Source of the DNA: Acetothermia bacterium 64_32
Lineage (GTDB): Bacteria > Bipolaricaulota > Bipolaricaulia > Bipolaricaulales > Bipolaricaulaceae
NCBI GenBank assembly: GCA_001508155.1
Contig: LGFI01000013.1
Span: forward strand, 1 to 56,722
Length of the DNA: 56,722 nt
Direction: 5' to 3'
Each line of letters begins with the position of its first letter. Position 1 is the stretch's first letter. Under the pieces are notes generated by a model. The model saw nothing but the letters and a program-made list of their open reading frames with translations, was not told where the DNA came from and made no database searches. Below, piece after piece: positions 1 through 8,585 of this stretch. The position numbers were made by a program, and so were the translations under genes.

Positions 1-1
1 T

Positions 2-238
2 CCGGCTTACCGGGCTTTGGTGGATTCGGCCAAACTCCAAATAGTTCCCTTGCCGACTGTTGAACAATTGCAAGCCTATCAGGGACAGGTAAACGAGAAG
101 GATCTGCCCCATTTGGCGGCCGCTTGCCTTGCCGGCGGCCAATATCTGGTTACCCATAATACCTGGGATTACTTTCCGAAGCCCGGCCTGCTCGAGGTCC
201 TAAAGCCCGGTGCGTTCCTAGAGCGATTCCGGGCTTAG
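2..238 (+). CDS. PIN-domain-like protein, C-terminal part (gene runs off the left edge)
   Basis: The reading frame is open from the first bases of the window to a TAG at 236-238, so the gene begins upstream and only its last 78 codons are present. The segment DLPHLAAACLAGGQYLVTHN followed by DYF resembles the last acidic motif of PIN-domain ribonucleases, where a conserved Asp precedes a buried helix and a (V/L)TxN/D strand. PIN proteins are mostly VapC-like toxins that cut RNA. A TTG codon at 17 could start a short protein, but homology-like sequence continues upstream of it. The N-terminal catalytic residues cannot be seen, so activity is undetermined. It sits beside other toxin-antitoxin-like genes. 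Confidence 0.6.
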   Translation, partial: PAYRALVDSAKLQIVPLPTVEQLQAYQGQVNEKDLPHLAAACLAGGQYLVTHNTWDYFPKPGLLEVLKPGAFLERFRA

Positions 239-259
239 CTCGCGCGGCTCATCCCGTAA

Positions 260-418
260 GCGCAAGGAGGCTCCATCGCGGGAGCAGGGTATGAGAGCGT
301 ACAAGGGGTGGAAGGCCGTGGGCTGCCGCGGTGGGAGTATGTGGAGAAGCACCATGCGATTCCGGTGTTGGCCGATAAGCTGGAACACGTGCTGAGGGAG
401 GTGGTTGATAGTCCGTAG
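260..418 (+). pseudogene. Open stretch without a start codon, possible gene debris
   Basis: Between the PIN fragment and the DUF4160 gene (239-591) I see no complete gene. One plus-strand frame is open for 52 codons between a TAA at 257 and a TAG at 416. Its end reads like a normal protein tail (WEYVEKHHAIPVLADKLEH), but it has no ATG and no ribosome binding site. I do not recognise the family. It may be the remnant of a deleted toxin-antitoxin gene, or chance. Confidence 0.25.
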
Positions 419-553
419 CACGTGATTGGGGGCTCGTTGCCTGGGGCTTGTAGGTGGTGAGGGAAACGCTCGTGGTCCATGGTTTGTGGTTTTAAGGTTG
501 GGTCCAAGGGGCCGGTCTTTTCCTGTTATTCTTGTCGTAAGGCGAGTGCGGAG

Positions 554-582
554 TTGACTTTCTGTAGCTTTTTTGATACATT
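554..582 (+). promoter_or_regulatory. Sigma-70-type promoter for the DUF4160/DUF2442 pair, nearly leaderless
   Basis: TTGACT (554-559) and TACATT (577-582) are separated by 17 bases. The predicted transcript would begin around 588-590, only a few bases before the ATG at 592. There is no Shine-Dalgarno sequence before that ATG, so the mRNA is probably leaderless or nearly so. Confidence 0.5.
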
Positions 583-591
583 AGCCTCGAG

Positions 592-846
592 ATGCCCCCG
601 GTGGCACGCGAGGGTGTGTTCGAGTTTAGGGTGTACGCCCATGAAGCCGCCTACGAGCCGCCACACGTCCACGTGGTCTTTGGAGGGGAACAAGTCCGCA
701 TCAACTTGAACAGTGGGGAGTTTATGGAAAAACCGCCGCCTGGTAAGGAGGGTGCCATCCGGGAGGCCTTCGCGCGTCATGCGGCGGAGATCCGCCGTAA
801 GTGGGATGAGATCCATGGAGCCAGAAGGAGACGGGAGGGATCCTAG
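592..846 (+). CDS. DUF4160 family protein, probable toxin partner
   Basis: An 84-residue protein. The N-terminal half carries the DUF4160 pattern: a short beta segment (FEFRVYAHE) followed by EPPHVHVVFGGEQVRI. The C-terminal half is a charged helix (REAFARHAAEIRRKWDEIH). DUF4160 genes are commonly found next to DUF2442 genes and the pair is regarded as a putative type II toxin-antitoxin system; the biochemical activity is not established. Here the stop is one base before the DUF2442-HTH start, which fits co-translation. The start at 592 follows directly on a good -10 element and lacks a ribosome binding site. Confidence 0.7.
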   Translation: MPPVAREGVFEFRVYAHEAAYEPPHVHVVFGGEQVRINLNSGEFMEKPPPGKEGAIREAFARHAAEIRRKWDEIHGARRRREGS

Positions 847-847
847 A

Positions 848-1366
848 ATGGGTATCCAGACCATCAGTCTAGAGAGCGCTAGTCGGATTATGACCGAGGT
901 CCAGATCGACAGGGAGAACCGTCGGATTCGCGTCCGGTTTGCCGATGGACAAGCAGGGTGGATCCCGGTTACCGAGATCGAGCAGGCGGGCCCGCCGGTG
1001 CGCCTCAACCTGAATCGGGTAGAGCTGCCCAACCCTTATGAGATCATAATCGGCACAGAGGAGGGAAGAACAATCGAGGTTCCTTGGGACTTCGCTAGGG
1101 GGTATTGCGATCCTCAGTTTCAGGAGAGGGAACGCGAGCAGGCGCGCCAGGGGCAAGCTCAGTTGGGAGAGCGGATTCGCAAGCTTCGCAAGCAGGCAGG
1201 GTTGACACAGAAGGAATTGGCCGAGCGGTCTGGCATAGGACGGGTCACCTTAAGCCGTTTGGAGAGAGGGGACCACTCGCCCCGCTATGGCACGCTTTTC
1301 GCCTTGGCCGAGGCACTCGGGGTGAGCGTCACCGATCTGTTGGTTGATAGGACCCGAAGTGAATGA
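848..1366 (+). CDS. DUF2442 domain fused to a Cro/C1-type helix-turn-helix, probable antitoxin/regulator
   Basis: A 172-residue protein. Residues 1 to about 90 form a DUF2442-like region (RRIRVRFADGQAGWIPVTEI ... RLNLNRVELPNPYEI), the usual partner of DUF4160. Residues 106-172 form an XRE helix-turn-helix (IRKLRKQAGLTQKELAERSG, then VTLSRLERGDHSPRYGTL). The fusion gives the antitoxin its own DNA-binding domain, so it probably represses the upstream promoter. The ATG at 848 is chosen because GGGAGGG lies about 5-10 bases before it and it follows the DUF4160 stop; a longer open frame runs inside the DUF4160 gene. Confidence 0.7.
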   Translation: MGIQTISLESASRIMTEVQIDRENRRIRVRFADGQAGWIPVTEIEQAGPPVRLNLNRVELPNPYEIIIGTEEGRTIEVPWDFARGYCDPQFQEREREQARQGQAQLGERIRKLRKQAGLTQKELAERSGIGRVTLSRLERGDHSPRYGTLFALAEALGVSVTDLLVDRTRSE

Positions 1367-1380
1367 GAATCAGTGAACTT

Positions 1381-1480
1381 GGGGGTAGGTCTTTACCTTT
1401 GACGTTCAGCGTGGCACAGCGCCTCTTTCTAAGCCGGCCGCGAAAACGCCGGGAGGAATTAACCCTTTCCTGCATGCTCC
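1381..1480. repeat. Dispersed repeat, copy A
   Basis: Bases 1386-1438 are identical over 53 bases to 2374-2426, and weaker similarity continues to the shared CATGCTCC at 1473-1480. The copy starts with GGGG, then AGGTCTTTAC and TTTGAC, which resembles the terminal motif around REP-associated (IS200-like, RAYT) transposases. No transposase gene is present. The short reading frames crossing it look non-coding. The rest of 1367-1624 holds nothing else I can identify. Confidence 0.7.
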
Positions 1481-1624
1481 TGGAGGAGCAGGTGTTGTCA
1501 ACGTCGAGTTTTGAGGTTGACTCCGACAAAAAGTGTGGAGGTGGAGAGAGTGGTGTTTATGGATGAGGGAGGGGCCTGAAGGGGTCACTAGGAGCTCCTT
1601 GTGGGGACCTCTTTTAGGAGCTGA

Positions 1625-1653
1625 TTGGTTTCGCCCCTTTTGTCCGCTATACT
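1625..1653 (+). promoter_or_regulatory. Promoter for the DUF433/DUF5615 pair
   Basis: TTGGTT (1625-1630), a 17-base spacer and TATACT (1648-1653). The predicted start near 1660 leaves a leader of about 75 bases before the ATG at 1736, which has AAGGAGG eight bases upstream. Confidence 0.6.
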
Positions 1654-1735
1654 ATTGGTGAGTGTAACCCTTGGTTTTCAAGGAAGAATATGAAAACCCC
1701 GAAAGAGCCGAGAATGCTCAAGAAGGAGGGCCAGA

Positions 1736-1966
1736 ATGGTAAAGATCGCTGATCGGATCGTCATCGATCCCGAGGTGTGTTTTGGGAAGCCGGTCATCGA
1801 GGGCACAAGGATCCCGGTGCACATGGTCTTGGAACTCCTTGGGGAAGGGCTCACCCCCCGGGAAATAATAAAAAAATGTTACCCCGACCTGACAGAGGAG
1901 GATATCCTGGCCTGCATCCGCTATGCCAATTCGCTGGTGAAAAACGAAGAAATCCATGTGGCTTGA
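1736..1966 (+). CDS. DUF433 family antitoxin
   Basis: A 76-residue protein with the DUF433 pattern: IVIDPEVCFGKPVIEGTRIP, then a predicted winged-helix segment ending in YPDLTEEDILACIRYANSL. DUF433 proteins are the usual upstream partner of DUF5615 PIN-like proteins and are considered VapB-like antitoxins of a type II system. AAGGAGG precedes the ATG. The next gene starts four bases after this stop codon, so the two are an operon. The function is inferred from family and pairing. Confidence 0.8.
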   Translation: MVKIADRIVIDPEVCFGKPVIEGTRIPVHMVLELLGEGLTPREIIKKCYPDLTEEDILACIRYANSLVKNEEIHVA

Positions 1967-1969
1967 CAA

Positions 1970-2332
1970 ATGGTCAAATTTCTTGCGGACGAATGCGTCT
2001 TCGACCTGACAGTAAGGTTTCTCCGAGATGAGGGATGGGATGTGACAACTGTTACGGAGCTCGGACTTCGTGGCGTCAACGATGCCCAGGTTATGGGCAA
2101 AGCTCAAGAGATGAAGGCCGTGCTTATCACACGGGATATGGACTTCGCCGACATTAGAAAGTTCCCCCCGTCAGCCTATGGTGGGGTTATCGTGTTAAAG
2201 ATGAGTTACCGTACATCGGTTCAGGTCCACGCTGTGTTGCGGAAGATGCTTCAAGAAGTAAAAGAGGACGAATTTGTTGGTGCACTGTTTATAGTGAACC
2301 ACAACAAGTGGCGAAAGCGGAGAAGACCTTGA
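1970..2332 (+). CDS. DUF5615 PIN-like toxin
   Basis: A 120-residue PIN-like protein. FLADECVFDLTVRFLRDEGW holds the first acidic site (Asp-Glu) and ITRDMDFADI holds the later Asp pair, the expected positions of the metal-binding carboxylates of the PIN nuclease fold. VKFLADE near the start and the LITRDxDF motif define DUF5615. It probably acts as an RNase toxin held in check by the DUF433 protein encoded just upstream. The length is normal for the family and both acidic motifs are intact, so it is likely functional. Confidence 0.8.
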   Translation: MVKFLADECVFDLTVRFLRDEGWDVTTVTELGLRGVNDAQVMGKAQEMKAVLITRDMDFADIRKFPPSAYGGVIVLKMSYRTSVQVHAVLRKMLQEVKEDEFVGALFIVNHNKWRKRRRP

Positions 2333-2368
2333 GCGCAAAAGTATCCCGGGTCAGATGCTGTGCCCTTG

Positions 2369-2595
2369 GGGGCTAGGTCTTTACCTTTGACGTTCAGCGT
2401 GGCACAGCGCCTCTTTCTAAGCCGGCTGGGAAAACGCCTGCGGGGGTTACCCTTCCCGCATGCTCCACGAAACCGAGATCGTGTACGAACAAGAGCTGAG
2501 GTGGCGCCGCTTCAAACAAAACCACTAGATGAGCCTGTGAATGGGTTCGCCTGCACCGCAGGCCGACGGATGTCAAAAGTAAAGACCTTGACCCC
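2369..2595. repeat. Repeat copy B, with an inverted terminal motif (REP/RAYT-like element)
   Basis: The left end (2369-2466) repeats copy A. The right end (2572-2595) carries GTCAAAAGTAAAGACCT, the inverted form of the left-end motif with one mismatch. The element is therefore about 227 bases bounded by inverted ends, and lies between the DUF5615 toxin and the 3' end of recR. It has no credible gene. It looks like a non-autonomous element moved by an IS200-like RAYT transposase encoded elsewhere; this assignment rests on end similarity only. It fills the 292-base gap at 2333-2624. Confidence 0.6.
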
Positions 2596-2624
2596 GGACT
2601 TTCGACTTTCTCCCCCCACCTGGA

Positions 2625-3212
2625 CTAGAGGGGGATGCGGCCCTTCAGGGCGCGGCCCAGGGTGATCTCGTCCGCCGACTCCAGGTCCCTGCCCACCGGC
2701 ACCCCCTGGGCGATCTGTGACACCTTCACCCCCAGGGGCTTGAGCAGCCGCAGGAGGTGCATGGCGGTGAGATCCCCTTCGAGCTTGGGCTCTAAGGCCA
2801 GGATAACCTCCCGGGTCCCCTCCTCCCGCACCCGGCGCACCAAGGCTGCCACCGAAAGGTCCTCCGGCCCCACCCCGTCGGTGGGCGAGATGAGCCCGCC
2901 CAGCACGTGGTACAGACCTCGGTATTCCCCGGTGCGCTCGATGTGCTCGATCTCCCATGGCCGGGCCACCACACAGATGGTATCCTTGTCTCGTCCTGGA
3001 TTTGCGCAGATCGGGCAAAGCTCCCCTTCGGCAAAGTTCCCGCACCGCCGGCAGCGGCGGATCTTGGAGTGAAGGCCCCCGATCGCCTCGGCAAGCCGCG
3101 CCGCCTCCTCGGGCTTTGTTAGAAGGAAAAAGGCGATCCTCTCGGCCGAGCGCCGGCCGATCCCGGGAAGCCGGGAAAGGGCGACAAGCAGCTCCTCCAA
3201 AGGGCGGATCAC
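2625..3212 (-). CDS. recR: Recombination mediator protein RecR
   Basis: A 195-residue protein of normal length. The N-terminal helix-hairpin-helix region (LSRLPGIGRRSAERIAF, residues 12-28) is followed by a four-cysteine zinc site at Cys54, Cys57, Cys66 and Cys69, then a Toprim domain (ICVVARPWEIEHIE, later GREVI-type strand and LEPKLEGDLTA). RecR works with RecF/RecO to load RecA on gapped DNA. It is the last gene of dnaX-ybaB-recR, a conserved bacterial arrangement; its start overlaps the end of ybaB by four bases. Confidence 0.95.
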   Translation of the reverse strand: MIRPLEELLVALSRLPGIGRRSAERIAFFLLTKPEEAARLAEAIGGLHSKIRRCRRCGNFAEGELCPICANPGRDKDTICVVARPWEIEHIERTGEYRGLYHVLGGLISPTDGVGPEDLSVAALVRRVREEGTREVILALEPKLEGDLTAMHLLRLLKPLGVKVSQIAQGVPVGRDLESADEITLGRALKGRIPL

Positions 3213-3529
3213 GGCAGCATCCCCGGGGGAAGCCCCCCGGCGAGGTCGGACATCTCCTTTCGGGCGAACTCCCTTGCCTTGGCCTGGGCCTCCCTCACCG
3301 CGGCCAGCACCAGATCCTCCAGCATCTCCACGTCGCCCTCGGCCACCACCTGGGGGGCCAGCTTGAGCCCCACCAGCTCCCCCTCCCCGGTCACCACCGC
3401 CCTTACCATCCCCCCGCCGGAGGCCGCCTCCAGGCGGGCCTGGGCCAGCTTCCGCTTCCTCTCAGCCAGCTCCGCTTGGAGCTTCTGGGCCTGCTGCATC
3501 AGGCTTCTTAAGTCACCCAGTCCCCGCAT
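3209..3529 (-). CDS. ybaB: YbaB/EbfC family nucleoid-associated protein
   Basis: A 106-residue protein with the YbaB/EbfC pattern: an N-terminal coiled helix (MQQAQKLQAELAERKRKLAQ), the strand-rich centre VRAVVTGEGELVGLKLAPQV, and the tail EDLVLAAVREAQAKAREF. Family members are small dimeric DNA-binding proteins. It overlaps dnaX by 17 bases upstream and recR by four bases downstream, indicating translational coupling in the classic dnaX-ybaB-recR operon. Confidence 0.9.
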   Translation of the reverse strand: MRGLGDLRSLMQQAQKLQAELAERKRKLAQARLEAASGGGMVRAVVTGEGELVGLKLAPQVVAEGDVEMLEDLVLAAVREAQAKAREFARKEMSDLAGGLPPGMLP

Positions 3530-4913
3530 CCTCTCCCTCCTTTATGATCCTGCCTTCCAAGGCCCTTGCCACAAGCTCGGCCCGTTCCTCAAGGGACGGC
3601 CCCTCATCTTCCCTCCCCTCCCAGCGGATGTCTACAAGGAGCAGTGCTCCGAAGAACTGCTGGGCCGTTTCCTCCAGGTAGCTTCGCACCTCGGGCTCCA
3701 GGAGCGACTCATAATGGAACCGGCAGTCCCTAGGGAGGCGGACGGTCAGAACACCGTCGGTGAGCTCCGCCTTTGCCGGGGCCAGGAAGGCGGCCACCGA
3801 GGGCCTTTCCTCCAGGATGGCCGTAAGCATGGCCCGCCAAGGGTCCCCCTGGGGCTGCCCTTCCTGGGGTTCCTCCGCTTCCGCGGTGGGGCCGGCGGGG
3901 GGACCGCACAGGGAAAGGATCTCTATCTCCAGATGAAGCCTGGGGGACACGGCTCGGGGAAGCTCTGCCCGGAGCTGGAGAAGCCGCCTCGCCAGGGGGA
4001 TGAACCGGGCATCCCCCTCTATGACGCGATCACGGGCCCGGGCCGCGGCCTCCTCCAAAAACAACCCCAGATCCCGCCCTCGAAAGGCCAGGTTCTCCAC
4101 CGTCCCTAGGGCAGCCCCGGCGTCCTTTTCAAGGAGTGCGGAGAGGAAACCGTCCACCTCCGCCACCCTCGGCAACCCCAAGAGCTCCACCACCTGCTCG
4201 GCCGTGATCTTGCCCCCCTGGGAAAGCTGCTCAAGCAACACCTCGGCGTCACGCAAGGAACCCCCGGCCCGGCGCGCAATTAGCTCCGCCGCTTCCCCTT
4301 CTATTTCGATCCCCTCTTTTTGAGCGATCTCCAGAACCTTTTCCCGGATCACCTGCTCGGGGATGGGGCTGAACTCGAACGCCTGACAACGGGACAACAC
4401 AGTAGGAGGGACCTTATGCGGCTCGGTGGTTGCGAAGATGAAGATCACATGCGGTGGAGGCTCCTCCAGGGTCTTGAGCAGGGCGTTGAACGCCTCCCCG
4501 GTGAGCATGTGCACCTCGTCGATGATGTACACCTTGTAGCGGGCCCCGGCTGGGACATAGCCTACCTCCTCCCGCAGCTTTCTGATCTGGTCGATCCCGC
4601 GGTTTGAGGCCCCGTCGATCTCCACCACGTCCAGGGACCTCCCGGACAGGATCCTGCGGCAGTTCTCACACTCGTTGCAGGGCTCCCCCTCCTGGGGGGC
4701 AAGACAGTTGACCGCCCGGGCCAGGATCCTGGCCACCGAGGTTTTCCCCACCCCGCGCTGGCCGGAGAAAAGATATGCATGGGCAAGCCTCCCCTGGGCC
4801 ACCGCCCGCCGTAGGGTCTCCACCACCAGCCGCTGGCCCACCACCTGAGAGAAACGACGAGGGCGCCAGCGTCGGTAGATGGAAAGCCCCTGGTCTCGGT
4901 CTCCCACTTCCAT
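3513..4913 (-). CDS. dnaX: DNA polymerase III gamma/tau subunit
   Basis: A 466-residue clamp-loader ATPase. YRRWRPRRFSQVVGQ is the conserved N-terminus. The Walker A motif GQRGVGKT is at residues 51-58, zinc-binding Cys are at 70, 79, 82 and 85, Walker B IIDEVHML is at 130-137, and the SRC motif (LSRCQAFEF) follows. The protein is shorter than many tau subunits, and I see no A-rich slippery heptamer that would support programmed frameshifting to gamma. The ATG at 4913 is preferred because it gives a normal N-terminus; a TTG at 4934 is in frame, and neither has a clear ribosome binding site. It lies 43 bases after tyrS. Confidence 0.95.
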   Translation of the reverse strand: MEVGDRDQGLSIYRRWRPRRFSQVVGQRLVVETLRRAVAQGRLAHAYLFSGQRGVGKTSVARILARAVNCLAPQEGEPCNECENCRRILSGRSLDVVEIDGASNRGIDQIRKLREEVGYVPAGARYKVYIIDEVHMLTGEAFNALLKTLEEPPPHVIFIFATTEPHKVPPTVLSRCQAFEFSPIPEQVIREKVLEIAQKEGIEIEGEAAELIARRAGGSLRDAEVLLEQLSQGGKITAEQVVELLGLPRVAEVDGFLSALLEKDAGAALGTVENLAFRGRDLGLFLEEAAARARDRVIEGDARFIPLARRLLQLRAELPRAVSPRLHLEIEILSLCGPPAGPTAEAEEPQEGQPQGDPWRAMLTAILEERPSVAAFLAPAKAELTDGVLTVRLPRDCRFHYESLLEPEVRSYLEETAQQFFGALLLVDIRWEGREDEGPSLEERAELVARALEGRIIKEGEDAGTG

Positions 4914-4956
4914 GGCCAAGGGAGGATAGCGCAAGCCTCAGGCCCCGGCCAGCAGC

Positions 4957-6162
4957 TCAGCCAACAAGTCGGACGAACCGGCGCCTTCCCACCCGCACTA
5001 CCAAGGGGGGTTGGAACCTCACCCTGCTTCCAAGATCTACTATCCGCTGGCCGCTTACCTGAACCCCACCCTGCTCGATCAACCGCCGCGCCTGCGACCG
5101 GGAGGAGACGAGCCCGGTGGCCACCACCAGGTCCACGACCCCCACCGTGCCGTCCTTGGCCACCAACTCGGGGGGGAGGGAGACCTCCGGTATCGCCTCG
5201 GGAAGCTCCCTTTCCTCGAACACCCGCTCGAAATGGGCCTTGCCCCGGGCTGCCCCCTCCTCGCCGTGAAAGGCCCGCACGATCTCCCAGGCCAGCCTCT
5301 TCTTGGCCTCCTTGGGGTGGAGGTCCCGCACCTCCTCCCAGGGGACATCGGTGAGGAGGGCGTAGTACTGGGGCATGAGCTCGTCCGGAAGGGACATGAT
5401 CTTGCCGAATTGCTCCTCCGGGGGCTCCGAAAGGCCGATGTAGTTCCCCCGGGACTGCGACATGGCATATCTTCCATCTGTTCCAATGAGCAGGGGCATC
5501 GTCAGGACCACCTGAGGGTCTTGCCCGTACTCCCGCTGGATGTCCCGGCCGATGAGGAGGTTGAACCTCTGGTCCGAGCCCCCTAGCTCCACGTCCGCCC
5601 GGATGGCCACCGAATCGTAGGCCTGGGCCAGGGGATAGAGGAACTCCATGATCGTTATGGGAACGCCTTCCCTAAACCGGCGGGCGAAGTCCTCCCGCTC
5701 CAACATCCTGGCCACGGTGTACTTGGCGCTGAGGACGATCACGTCCTCAAAGGAGAGCTTCCCCAGCCACTCGGAGTTGTAGCGGACCTCGGTCCTTTTG
5801 GGGTCCAGGATCAGGAACGCCTGCTCCTTGTAGCTGGCCATGTTGCGCTCTATCTCTTCCCGGGACATGGGCTCCCGGGTCCTGGATCTTCCGGAGGGGT
5901 CGCCGATCAAGCGGGTGAAGTCCCCCACTACCAGCACGGCAGTATGCCCCAGATCCTGGAACAGGCGCAGCTTGCGCAACACCACCGCGTGTCCCAGGGT
6001 GAGGTGGGGGGCGGAGGGGTCGATCCCCAGCTTGACCCTGAGGGGTTTGCCTTCCCCTAGGGATCGCCGGAGCTTGGCCGCCAGCTCCTCCTTGGGGAGG
6101 AGGGTCTCCGCGTCCTTTTCGATCAGGGAAATCTGCCTTGCTACCTCGGAGTCGATTTCCAC
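4957..6162 (-). CDS. tyrS: Tyrosyl-tRNA synthetase
   Basis: A 401-residue class I aminoacyl-tRNA synthetase that charges tRNA-Tyr. The HIGH-type motif is HLTLGH (residues 53-58), followed by VLVVGDFTRLIGDPSGRSRT. The KMSKS-type motif reads MSQS in LIGTDGRYAMSQSRGNYIGL, as in the TyrZ-like subgroup. The C-terminal S4 RNA-binding domain (VATGLVSSRSQARRLIEQGG) is complete. It lies 11 bases downstream of gyrA in the same operon. Confidence 0.95.
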   Translation of the reverse strand: MEIDSEVARQISLIEKDAETLLPKEELAAKLRRSLGEGKPLRVKLGIDPSAPHLTLGHAVVLRKLRLFQDLGHTAVLVVGDFTRLIGDPSGRSRTREPMSREEIERNMASYKEQAFLILDPKRTEVRYNSEWLGKLSFEDVIVLSAKYTVARMLEREDFARRFREGVPITIMEFLYPLAQAYDSVAIRADVELGGSDQRFNLLIGRDIQREYGQDPQVVLTMPLLIGTDGRYAMSQSRGNYIGLSEPPEEQFGKIMSLPDELMPQYYALLTDVPWEEVRDLHPKEAKKRLAWEIVRAFHGEEGAARGKAHFERVFEERELPEAIPEVSLPPELVAKDGTVGVVDLVVATGLVSSRSQARRLIEQGGVQVSGQRIVDLGSRVRFQPPLVVRVGRRRFVRLVG

Positions 6163-6173
6163 CTTGGGTTCCT

Positions 6174-8564
6174 TTACCGGATAACCACGGCCGAAGCCAC
6201 CTGGTCCCCTTTGTCGAGGCGGATCAGGCGGACCCCCCGCGCGTAGCGGGAGAAGGTGCTCACCTGGCCCGCCGGGAACCGGATCACCTTGCCCGAGCTG
6301 GTGGACAGGGCCACCTCGTCCTCCTCGGCCACCAGCAGGACCGCCACCACGGGATTTGTCCCCTCCAACTTGATCCCGATCAAGCCCTTCCCCCCCCGGC
6401 GCTGCCTGGGGATCTCAGAAAGGTCCACCCGTTTGCCGTAGCCATGGGCCGTCACCAGGAGGAGCCTCCTTTCCTCCTCTGGGCGGGCTGTAACCATGCC
6501 CACCAAAAGGTCCCCCGCGTTCAGCCGCATCCCGATCACGCCCTTGGAGGGCCGTCGGGTGACCCGCACTTCCCCCTCGGGGAACCTGATGACCTGCCCC
6601 CCGGCCGAGGCCAGGATCACATCCCCACCCCCGTCTGTGGGAAGGACCTCCACGAGCCGATCCTCAGGGGGGGCCGAATGGGCAAGGATCCCTTTTGTAT
6701 GGGCATTTGCATAGTCGGAAAGGGCGTTTTTGTTGACGATCCCCTGCCGGGTGGCAAGGAGCAGGTAACCGTGTTCATAGTCCTCCACCGGCACTACCGC
6801 CCGCACCACCTCGTCGGGCTCCATCTCCAGGAAGTGCCGGAGGTTTTTGCCCACGGAGTCCCGCCCAGCGATGGGGAGCCGGGCAGCGGGCAGCTTGAAC
6901 ACCCGGGAGCGATCGGTGAACACCAGAAGATCATGGTGGGTGGTGGCGTAGGCCATGGTCCGAAGCCCGTCCCCGTCCTTGGTCCGGATGCCGATCACCC
7001 CTTTGCCCCCCCGCCCCTGGGATCGATACGCCCCACACTCGGTGGAGTTGACATAGCCCTTCAAGGTGACACAAAGCAGGACCTCCTTGCGGGGGGTAGG
7101 GGGCTCCTCCGCCTCCTCCGTATCCTCCCCCACGATGGCGGTGCGGCGGGCATCCCCGTACTTTTCGGCGATCTCCTCAAGTTCGCTGCGGATGAGCCCG
7201 TCCAGCCTCCTGGGGTCGGCGAGGATGGCCTCGTAATCCTCGATCTTGGTCTTGAGCTCGGCCAGCTCCTCGTCCACCTTTCGCCTCTCCAGGCGGGTGA
7301 GCTGTGAAAGTCGCATCCTGATCACGGCCTCGGCCTGTTTGTCCGAAAGCCCCACCTCTGCGGAAAGGAGGGCTTTTGCCTCGTCGGGGTCCCTGGCGCC
7401 GCGCACGATCTCGATTACCTCATCCAGCCGATCCAGGGCAAGCCGGAAGCCCTCCAGGATGTGGGCCCGTTCGCGGGCCACCCGCAGACGGTACTCGGTA
7501 CGCCTCCTCACCACCCCCCGGCGGAAGGAGAGGAAGGCATGGATCAGCTTGGGCAGGGAAAGGGTGCGGGGGCTGCCATCCTGGATCACAAGGAAGTGGC
7601 AGGAGAAGGTGCGCTCCAGGGGTGTGAGGCGGAAAAGCCGCCGCAGGATGCGGTGCCCGTCCGCCCCCCGCTTGAGCTCCACCACCACCCGTAGGCCCTC
7701 CCGGTCGGACTCGTCCCTGAGGTCGGTCACCCCCTCCAGCTCCCCTGACTTCACCTTGGCGGCGATCGACTCCATGATGGTGGACTTCCTGACCTGATAC
7801 GGGATCTCCGTGATCACGATGCGGTCTTCCTCGACCCGGACCCGGGCCCGCACCTTTAACCTCCCCTCCCCGGTCTCGTAGGCCTGCCGGATGCCCTGGC
7901 TTCCCACAATAAGCCCGCCGGTGGGGAAGTCCGGCCCCGGGATCAAAGGAAGGAGCTCCTCCACCTTCGCATCCGGATGGTCCATCAGGTACAAGGTGGC
8001 CTGGATCAGCTCCCGCAGGTTGTGCGGGGGGATTTGGGTGGTCATCCCCACCGAGATCCCCCAGGCCCCGTTGGCAAGGACGTGCGGAAAGCGAACCGGC
8101 AGTACCTCAGGCTCCTGGAGGGAATCGTCGAAGTTGGGGACGAAGTCCACCGTGTCCTCGGGGAGCTCCTCCAGGAACTCCATGGCGATGGGGGCAAGCC
8201 TCGCCTCAGTGTAGCGCATGGCCGCCGGCTCATCCCCATCGATGGAGCCGAAGTTGCCCTGGCCGTCGATCAGGGGGTATCGGGTGGAAAAAGGCTGGGC
8301 AAGGCCCACCATGGCCTCGTACACCGCCATGTCACCGTGGGGATGGAACTTACCCATTACCTCCCCCACGATGCGGGCGGATTTCCGATGGGGTCTTCCT
8401 GGGGTGAGACCGAGCTCCCGCATCCCGTAGAGGATCCGGCGCTGGACGGGCTTTAGCCCATCCCGCACATCTGGGATGGCCCGACCCCGGATCACCGAGA
8501 TGGCGTAGTCGATGTATGACTGCTCCATCTCGTCTTCTATGTAGGCCGTCTGGATCCTTTCCAT
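6174..8564 (-). CDS. gyrA: DNA gyrase subunit A
   Basis: A 796-residue type IIA topoisomerase subunit that cuts and rejoins DNA. The N-terminus has the DNA-gate winged helix, and the catalytic tyrosine is Tyr118 in AMRYTEARL. The C-terminal beta-pinwheel has a near-match GyrA box (QGRGGKG) in the first blade and a perfect QRRGGKG in a late blade, which supports gyrase rather than topoisomerase IV. No gyrB is nearby. It is the first gene of the five-gene minus-strand operon and has a promoter just upstream. Confidence 0.93.
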   Translation of the reverse strand: MERIQTAYIEDEMEQSYIDYAISVIRGRAIPDVRDGLKPVQRRILYGMRELGLTPGRPHRKSARIVGEVMGKFHPHGDMAVYEAMVGLAQPFSTRYPLIDGQGNFGSIDGDEPAAMRYTEARLAPIAMEFLEELPEDTVDFVPNFDDSLQEPEVLPVRFPHVLANGAWGISVGMTTQIPPHNLRELIQATLYLMDHPDAKVEELLPLIPGPDFPTGGLIVGSQGIRQAYETGEGRLKVRARVRVEEDRIVITEIPYQVRKSTIMESIAAKVKSGELEGVTDLRDESDREGLRVVVELKRGADGHRILRRLFRLTPLERTFSCHFLVIQDGSPRTLSLPKLIHAFLSFRRGVVRRRTEYRLRVARERAHILEGFRLALDRLDEVIEIVRGARDPDEAKALLSAEVGLSDKQAEAVIRMRLSQLTRLERRKVDEELAELKTKIEDYEAILADPRRLDGLIRSELEEIAEKYGDARRTAIVGEDTEEAEEPPTPRKEVLLCVTLKGYVNSTECGAYRSQGRGGKGVIGIRTKDGDGLRTMAYATTHHDLLVFTDRSRVFKLPAARLPIAGRDSVGKNLRHFLEMEPDEVVRAVVPVEDYEHGYLLLATRQGIVNKNALSDYANAHTKGILAHSAPPEDRLVEVLPTDGGGDVILASAGGQVIRFPEGEVRVTRRPSKGVIGMRLNAGDLLVGMVTARPEEERRLLLVTAHGYGKRVDLSEIPRQRRGGKGLIGIKLEGTNPVVAVLLVAEEDEVALSTSSGKVIRFPAGQVSTFSRYARGVRLIRLDKGDQVASAVVIR

Positions 8565-8585
8565 AGGGGCTCTCCAACCGAAGGC

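Noticed and set aside
1329-1588. Short minus-strand frames across the first repeat, and a related frame at 2394-2576
   Set aside because: They share sequence only because the repeat is shared, have no ribosome binding site, and differ outside the repeat.
3513-4913. Programmed frameshift in dnaX to make a gamma form
   Set aside because: No A-rich slippery heptamer with a following stem was seen, and the encoded protein is already short.
6138-7307. Long plus-strand frame opposite gyrA, with similar long frames opposite dnaX, the binding protein (12895-14784), ppdK, GH1/GH94 and the helicase
   Set aside because: High GC content produces long antisense frames; the opposite strand encodes clearly recognisable proteins in each case.
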